From NCBI GenBank assembly GCA_002348725.1, contig DEAO01000002.1, positions 1 to 9,488 of the forward strand: a DNA stretch of 9,488 nt, read 5' to 3'. This stretch comes from Fidelibacterota bacterium UBA2980. GTDB taxonomy: Bacteria; Fidelibacterota; Marinisomatia; Marinisomatales; Marinisomataceae. Below the pieces are notes generated by a model. The model had not been told where the DNA came from. It did not search any database and saw nothing but the letters and a program-made list of their open reading frames with translations. Shown piece after piece: positions 6,255 through 9,488 of this stretch. The number at the start of each line of letters is the position of its first letter. The stretch's first letter is position 1. The translations under genes were made by a program, and so were the position numbers.

Positions 6255-7049
6255 ATGGACTTAAGTAATATTTATATTGGTTTTGCGCTTGCAACTTTTG
6301 CTGGGCTTAGCACAGGGATTGGTAGTTTTTTAGGATTATACTCTAAATTTGAAAATAAAAGACTATTATCAATATCTCTTGGTTTTGCAGCTGGTATCAT
6401 GATTTATGTTTCTTTCGTAGAACTTCTTAAGCTTTCTTTCGAAGATTTATCATTGTTATACGGAGATACATATGGCAGTTTAATTGGAGTTACTGCATTT
6501 ACTGCAGGATTATTAATCATGTTATTTATTGATCAACTCTTTGATCATCATTCAATTGCTGATTTTATTGCACGATCTTCAAATAAAAATGAAACCGCAT
6601 TGATTCGTACAGGAGTATTTTCTGCAATTGCTCTAGCTATTCATAATTTTCCAGAAGGATTTGCAACATTTACAGCTGCGGTATATGATCCTACTGTTGG
6701 AGCAACGCTCGCATTTGCTATTGCAATTCACAATATCCCTGAAGGATTAGCTGTATCAGTTCCTATTTATTATGCTACCAAAAATAAATCCAAAGCATTC
6801 TGGTTATCTTTTTGTTCAGGTCTTGCTGAACCTGTTGGTGCATTAATTGGATTTTTAGTTTTTAGCACAGTGTATAATGAAGGACTGTTTGGAATATCTT
6901 TTGCTCTTTGTGCTGGCATTATGATTTATGTTGCTTTAAATGAGCTTTTACCTGTTTCAAAAGAATATGGTGAACCGACTGATCCTATCATAGGAGTAAC
7001 TGCTGGAATGATTGTAATGGCAATAAGTTTAATACTGCTGTATGCCTAA
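6255..7049 (+). CDS. zupT: ZIP-family divalent metal transporter, ZupT type
   Basis: ZupT imports zinc and, in E. coli, other divalent metals (Fe, Mn, Co) across the inner membrane. This 264-residue protein has the eight-helix ZIP layout. The binuclear metal site is complete: HNFPEG (130-135) in helix IV and HNIPEG (159-164) in helix V, followed by SGLAEPVGALIG (188-199). The N-terminal SLGFAAGIMIYVSFVELL (41-58) and the C-terminal CAGIMIYVALNELLP also track E. coli ZupT closely. The loop between helices III and IV is short, with H98 and H99, unlike the long His-rich loops of eukaryotic ZIPs. It is a single-gene unit on this strand: DUF3147 diverges 45 bp upstream and the glutathione peroxidase gene converges with a 4-nt gap. 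The Shine-Dalgarno is weak (AAGAA just before the ATG). I see no Zur- or Fur-like operator. Confidence 0.93.
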   Translation: MDLSNIYIGFALATFAGLSTGIGSFLGLYSKFENKRLLSISLGFAAGIMIYVSFVELLKLSFEDLSLLYGDTYGSLIGVTAFTAGLLIMLFIDQLFDHHSIADFIARSSNKNETALIRTGVFSAIALAIHNFPEGFATFTAAVYDPTVGATLAFAIAIHNIPEGLAVSVPIYYATKNKSKAFWLSFCSGLAEPVGALIGFLVFSTVYNEGLFGISFALCAGIMIYVALNELLPVSKEYGEPTDPIIGVTAGMIVMAISLILLYA

Positions 7050-7053
7050 GCAA

Positions 7054-7647
7054 TTATTTTATTAGAGAAACTATTTCTTCTGAAAGTGGTTTTACTTTGG
7101 AATCAAAAAAACCAACTAATTTTCCATCTTCATCTATGATATATTTACAAAAATTCCAACTAGGTTTTTGATCATTCCATCCATTTAATTCTTTATTTGA
7201 TAACCAATGATAAACGGGACTTTGTTTTTTACCTTTAGTCGTTATTTTTTCAAACATTTGGAAGGTAACCCCATAATTACTCTCACAAAATTCTGCTATT
7301 TCTTCATTGCTCCCTCTTTCTTGAAATAAAAAATCATTTGCAGGAAATCCTAAAATAGCAACCTTATTCCCATATAGTTCATGTAATTTTTGCAAACCTT
7401 CATATTGATAGGTATAGCCACATTTTGATGCAACATTTACAATTAATACTTTTTTCCCTTTAAATTTTTCAAATGAAATTTCTTGTCCATCAATTGTAAC
7501 TGCCTTTAAATCATAGAAATTTGAACTTGAAACCATACTATTATTTTTTGCTATTCTTTTGTATGAAAATCCACTCAACATAATAACGATTGAAAAACCA
7601 ATTAGGGTTATTAACCAATAATGTGTTGGTATTAATATTTTTATCAT
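7054..7647 (-). CDS. membrane-anchored or secreted glutathione peroxidase-family thiol peroxidase (Cys type)
   Basis: This 197-residue thioredoxin-fold peroxidase reduces H2O2 or lipid hydroperoxides. The domain covers about 42-197. NVASKCGYT (71-79) carries the peroxidatic C76, a cysteine where animal enzymes have selenocysteine. Q109 in FQERGSNEEI and W164-N165 in WNFCKY complete the Cys-Gln-Trp-Asn tetrad. C121 in EFCESNYGVTF is well placed as a resolving cysteine, so thioredoxin is a likelier reductant than glutathione. The usual FPCNQF motif reads FPANDF here (101-106), without its Cys. An extra N-terminus has a hydrophobic helix (about 10-26) without a lipobox, so the enzyme is probably tethered in the periplasm. 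The start is supported by AAGGA (complement of 7653-7657) 5 nt away. The gene is divergent from the small TM and TlpA-like genes across 30 bp, which suggests related envelope redox roles; that link is inference. Confidence 0.92.
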   Translation of the reverse strand: MIKILIPTHYWLITLIGFSIVIMLSGFSYKRIAKNNSMVSSSNFYDLKAVTIDGQEISFEKFKGKKVLIVNVASKCGYTYQYEGLQKLHELYGNKVAILGFPANDFLFQERGSNEEIAEFCESNYGVTFQMFEKITTKGKKQSPVYHWLSNKELNGWNDQKPSWNFCKYIIDEDGKLVGFFDSKVKPLSEEIVSLIK

Positions 7648-7677
7648 AACTATCCTTAAAATTTTACAAATTCTAAC

Positions 7678-7827
7678 ATGATTTTTGTAAAAAAAGAAGA
7701 ATTATCGGATACAGCACAGTGGATTGCAAATAATTTTGAACAAATATTTGTTATCTTTTGTATTTTCTGTGTCTTAATATCTTCATTATTTTTTTTAAGG
7801 TTGTATAATAATAGATATCGCGAATGA
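7678..7827 (+). CDS. small single-TM protein, 49 residues, coupled to the TlpA-like gene
   Basis: I do not recognise this family. The frame starts at an ATG and encodes MIFVKKEELSDTAQWIANNF (1-20), then a hydrophobic helix at about 23-41 (IFVIFCIFCVLISSLFFL) with two cysteines, and a basic tail RLYNNRYRE. Positive charges after the helix suggest the C-terminus faces the cytoplasm. The in-frame stop upstream at 7657-7659 makes this the only ATG start. Its TGA overlaps the next gene's ATG as ATGA (7824-7827), the same 4-nt overlap seen at the next junction, which is the main reason to believe it. Against it: no Shine-Dalgarno, only 30 bp to the divergent peroxidase start, and short AT-rich frames encode hydrophobic runs easily. 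If false, this stretch is a leader and promoter region for the TlpA-like gene. Confidence 0.55.
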   Translation: MIFVKKEELSDTAQWIANNFEQIFVIFCIFCVLISSLFFLRLYNNRYRE

Positions 7828-8633
7828 GAAATTATTTATTAATAATTATATGTTTTACTGTGCTTTCTTGTGCTAACAAAGAAGAAACATCTCCAAAAGA
7901 TAATCCTAAATCTATTGAACAAAATCAAAGATCATCTCAAGATAAATCTCAAATAAGTCAGATTGTTTTTCGAGATGCTCAAGGTAATTTACTAACTGAA
8001 GCAGAAAAAGATAGTTTGCTTGATAATACAAGTGGAATTCAAGCTTTAAGGCGAATCAATGATAATAATACAGAATATATACTCTTTAAAAATTTTGATG
8101 ACCTAAGAGGGTTTGTGCCAGATGACACTGTTGACAATCTAATCCAAGAATATAATTTAATGCAGTCAGGCGGTAGAGGTGCTGTTATTACACAAAGAAT
8201 AATAGATACATGGAAAGATCAAAAATTACCAAAAGGTGATTTGAATATGTTGGATGGCTCAGTGAAATCTTTCAAAGATTTTGAAGGAAAAATCTTAGTA
8301 TTAAATTTTTGGTATATCGCTTGTAGTCCATGTATTCTTGAAATGCCATACTTGAATCAGTTAGTTGAAAAATACAAAAATGAAGACATAGAATTTTTGG
8401 CATTAAGTTTTGATTCTATTCCAGATATAAAGAATTTTCTATCACGTACCGAATTCAATTATATTCATGGATCAATTGACAGAAATTTTATGTATGAATT
8501 TACTCCGGTATCACCTGGACACTTTATTGTCGATAAAAATGGAATTATTAGAGATATTTTAATTGGTGCACCAAGGAATACCGAACAAATTTATGGCAAG
8601 CTTATTTCGGTCATAGAAAAAATAAAAAAATGA
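7824..8633 (+). CDS. TlpA-like thioredoxin-fold lipoprotein
   Basis: This 269-residue lipoprotein probably does thiol-disulfide chemistry in the periplasm. MRNYLLIIICFTVLSC is a lipoprotein signal with lipobox VLSC, lipidated at C16; the next residues (A, N, K) lack the Asp inner-membrane retention signal known in enterics. A Ser/Gln/Lys-rich linker (about 19-45) leads to a region at about 46-125 that I do not recognise. The thioredoxin fold spans about 130-269: VLNFWYIACSPC (159-170) has the CSPC active site at C167/C170, LEMPYLNQL follows, and VSPGHFIVDKNGII (229-242) contains the likely cis-proline P231. This is the TlpA/ResA/AhpC-TSA layout of Bacteroidota-like envelopes. The gene overlaps its neighbours by ATGA on both sides. 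Possible roles are disulfide reduction, cytochrome c maturation or peroxide defence; no ccd/ccm genes are in view. Confidence 0.9.
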   Translation: MRNYLLIIICFTVLSCANKEETSPKDNPKSIEQNQRSSQDKSQISQIVFRDAQGNLLTEAEKDSLLDNTSGIQALRRINDNNTEYILFKNFDDLRGFVPDDTVDNLIQEYNLMQSGGRGAVITQRIIDTWKDQKLPKGDLNMLDGSVKSFKDFEGKILVLNFWYIACSPCILEMPYLNQLVEKYKNEDIEFLALSFDSIPDIKNFLSRTEFNYIHGSIDRNFMYEFTPVSPGHFIVDKNGIIRDILIGAPRNTEQIYGKLISVIEKIKK

Positions 8634-9445
8634 ATTTTGAATCAATTATTCGTTTTGTAATATATAACATGAAAGCTAAACAACTGTTATCAGTCATCTT
8701 TCTATCAACATCTTTGTTAGCGCAAGGTCATATGGTATCTTCTAATCAAAATGCAGTTATTGTTTCTTTTGGATATGATAGGAGCGTTGATTTTTTTGGT
8801 GAAGGAAAGTTTTTAAGAGATAGTTATAATAATTCATTAAACCTGTCTTACATATATAATGAATTTCTTGGATTTGATCTTTCTTATGGTTATTCCTTAT
8901 TTAATCGTAAAGATTCTTATAGTGATGTAGAAAACACGTTCGATTTTTCTGATAATTTTAGAGAGAATAATCCTGATGTTAGTGATAAAGGGTTCTCTTT
9001 CGGTGTAACTTATCATTTAGAAAATAATGAAAAAATGCCTATTGATATGTCATTTGGTTTAAGGTATGGAAATGGCGACTATAACAATGATATTTTAGAT
9101 GCGACCAATCAAGATTTTTATAGAAAATATTATGCTTTAGAAGTTGCTGGCTATACAACAATAGAAGCAAATGCAAATTTTAATGTAGGTCCAATCTTCA
9201 AATTAAGCTTTGTAAATGAAAAAAATATTCATGATGAGATTACTATTGTTGAAGAGATAGTCACAACTGACACAGTTTCAAAAAATAATAATCATGTTAA
9301 TATAAGAGTTGGATTTCCAATATTATTTGATGAAGGAGCTTTTCAAAACTTAGGAGAAACTCAATTTATTGTAGAGCCTATCTTATCTAATGCATTTGGG
9401 GAAACATATTTTGGAATCAATATAGGTTTTTTATTTAATAATTAA
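8630..9445 (+). CDS. secreted predicted outer-membrane beta-barrel protein
   Basis: I do not recognise a named family. The ATG at 8630 overlaps the lipoprotein stop as ATGA and gives 271 residues; a second ATG at 8669 (codon 14) gives the more classical signal peptide MKAKQLLSVIFLSTSLLAQG. Neither start has a Shine-Dalgarno, so the start is open. The mature part shows alternating polar/aromatic strands typical of a small barrel: VIVSFGYD (43-50), LNLSYIYN and FDLSYGYSLF (70-91), FSFGVTYHLE (122-131), IDMSFGLRYGNGDY (138-151), YYALEVAGYTTIEANANFNV (167-186), VNIRVGFPILFD (223-234) and IVEPILSNAFGETYFGINIG (247-266). It ends GFLFNN, so the usual terminal aromatic is two residues short of the end. 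Acidic loops, for example at 98-120, would face outward. It is probably co-translated with the TlpA-like lipoprotein; a functional link is only suggested. Confidence 0.75.
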   Translation: MNFESIIRFVIYNMKAKQLLSVIFLSTSLLAQGHMVSSNQNAVIVSFGYDRSVDFFGEGKFLRDSYNNSLNLSYIYNEFLGFDLSYGYSLFNRKDSYSDVENTFDFSDNFRENNPDVSDKGFSFGVTYHLENNEKMPIDMSFGLRYGNGDYNNDILDATNQDFYRKYYALEVAGYTTIEANANFNVGPIFKLSFVNEKNIHDEITIVEEIVTTDTVSKNNNHVNIRVGFPILFDEGAFQNLGETQFIVEPILSNAFGETYFGINIGFLFNN

Positions 9446-9488
9446 TAAAAAGGTATTATTGGCTCCTCAATTTAATATCCATAAAGAC

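Noticed and set aside
7054..7647. Considered a selenocysteine codon in the peroxidase
   Set aside because: The active-site position is an ordinary Cys codon (TGT) in a continuous frame, so no UGA recoding is involved.
7736..7766. Possible promoter inside the small TM gene: TTGAAC with a downstream TGTATT or TATTTT
   Set aside because: The -10 matches are poor or the spacing is 19 nt, and similar hexamers are common in this AT-rich stretch. It remains a fallback if the small gene is not real.
9446..9488. Possible 3' end of a convergent minus-strand gene at the right edge
   Set aside because: Minus-strand frames stay open for only about 4-10 codons from the edge before a stop; too little sequence to tell a real C-terminus from chance.

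Overview
The window is an AT-rich, very compact piece of a bacterial chromosome (roughly two-thirds A+T by eye). It carries 14 protein genes, one cut by the left edge, and no RNA genes, mobile elements, CRISPR arrays or plasmid functions that I can see. The cell is clearly diderm: there is a lipoprotein with a lipobox, a predicted outer-membrane barrel and Lgt. The large periplasmic M1 peptidase with a DUF6702 neighbour, the Firmicutes/Bacteroidetes-like form of dCTP deaminase and the very low GC suggest the FCB group (Bacteroidota, or the marine Neomarinimicrobiota/SAR406). This placement is inference from protein style; no phylogenetic marker is present.

Layout. On the left, two overlapping minus-strand genes encode a small EthD-domain protein (217-564) and the start of a YiiX/YebB-like NlpC/P60 permuted cysteine hydrolase (1-233). 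A 111-bp divergent spacer separates them from a plus-strand pair: a 781-residue secreted M1 zinc metallopeptidase (676-3021) and a DUF6702 protein (3025-3510). The DUF6702 signal-peptide codons contain a strong inverted repeat. lgt (3497-4342, minus) converges on DUF6702 and overlaps it by 14 nt. A 61-bp divergent spacer with a palindromic TATAAT box separates lgt from a tight plus-strand operon: dcd, yidD (TTG start directly after the dcd stop) and a NicO/RcnA-type nickel/cobalt exporter (4404-5862). A minus-strand DUF3147 membrane protein (5859-6209) converges on the exporter, with the stop codons overlapping. Then come ZupT (6255-7049, plus) and, converging on it, a membrane-anchored Cys-type glutathione peroxidase (7054-7647, minus). 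The right end is a run of three plus-strand genes joined by 4-nt ATGA overlaps: a 49-residue single-TM protein (7678-7827), a TlpA/thioredoxin-fold lipoprotein (7824-8633) and a secreted predicted beta-barrel protein (8630-9445). The last 43 bases hold no gene I can support.

How the genes fit together. Most products act in or across the envelope: secreted proteolysis, lipoprotein maturation, membrane-protein insertion, metal efflux and uptake, and peroxide and thiol redox. Lgt would modify the TlpA-like lipoprotein encoded in the same window. ZupT and the NicO-type protein move divalent metals in opposite directions. I see no single new defence or biosynthetic system. The points most worth checking are the hairpin in the DUF6702 start region, the small TM gene coupled to the TlpA-like lipoprotein, and the lack of room for terminators at the three convergent junctions.
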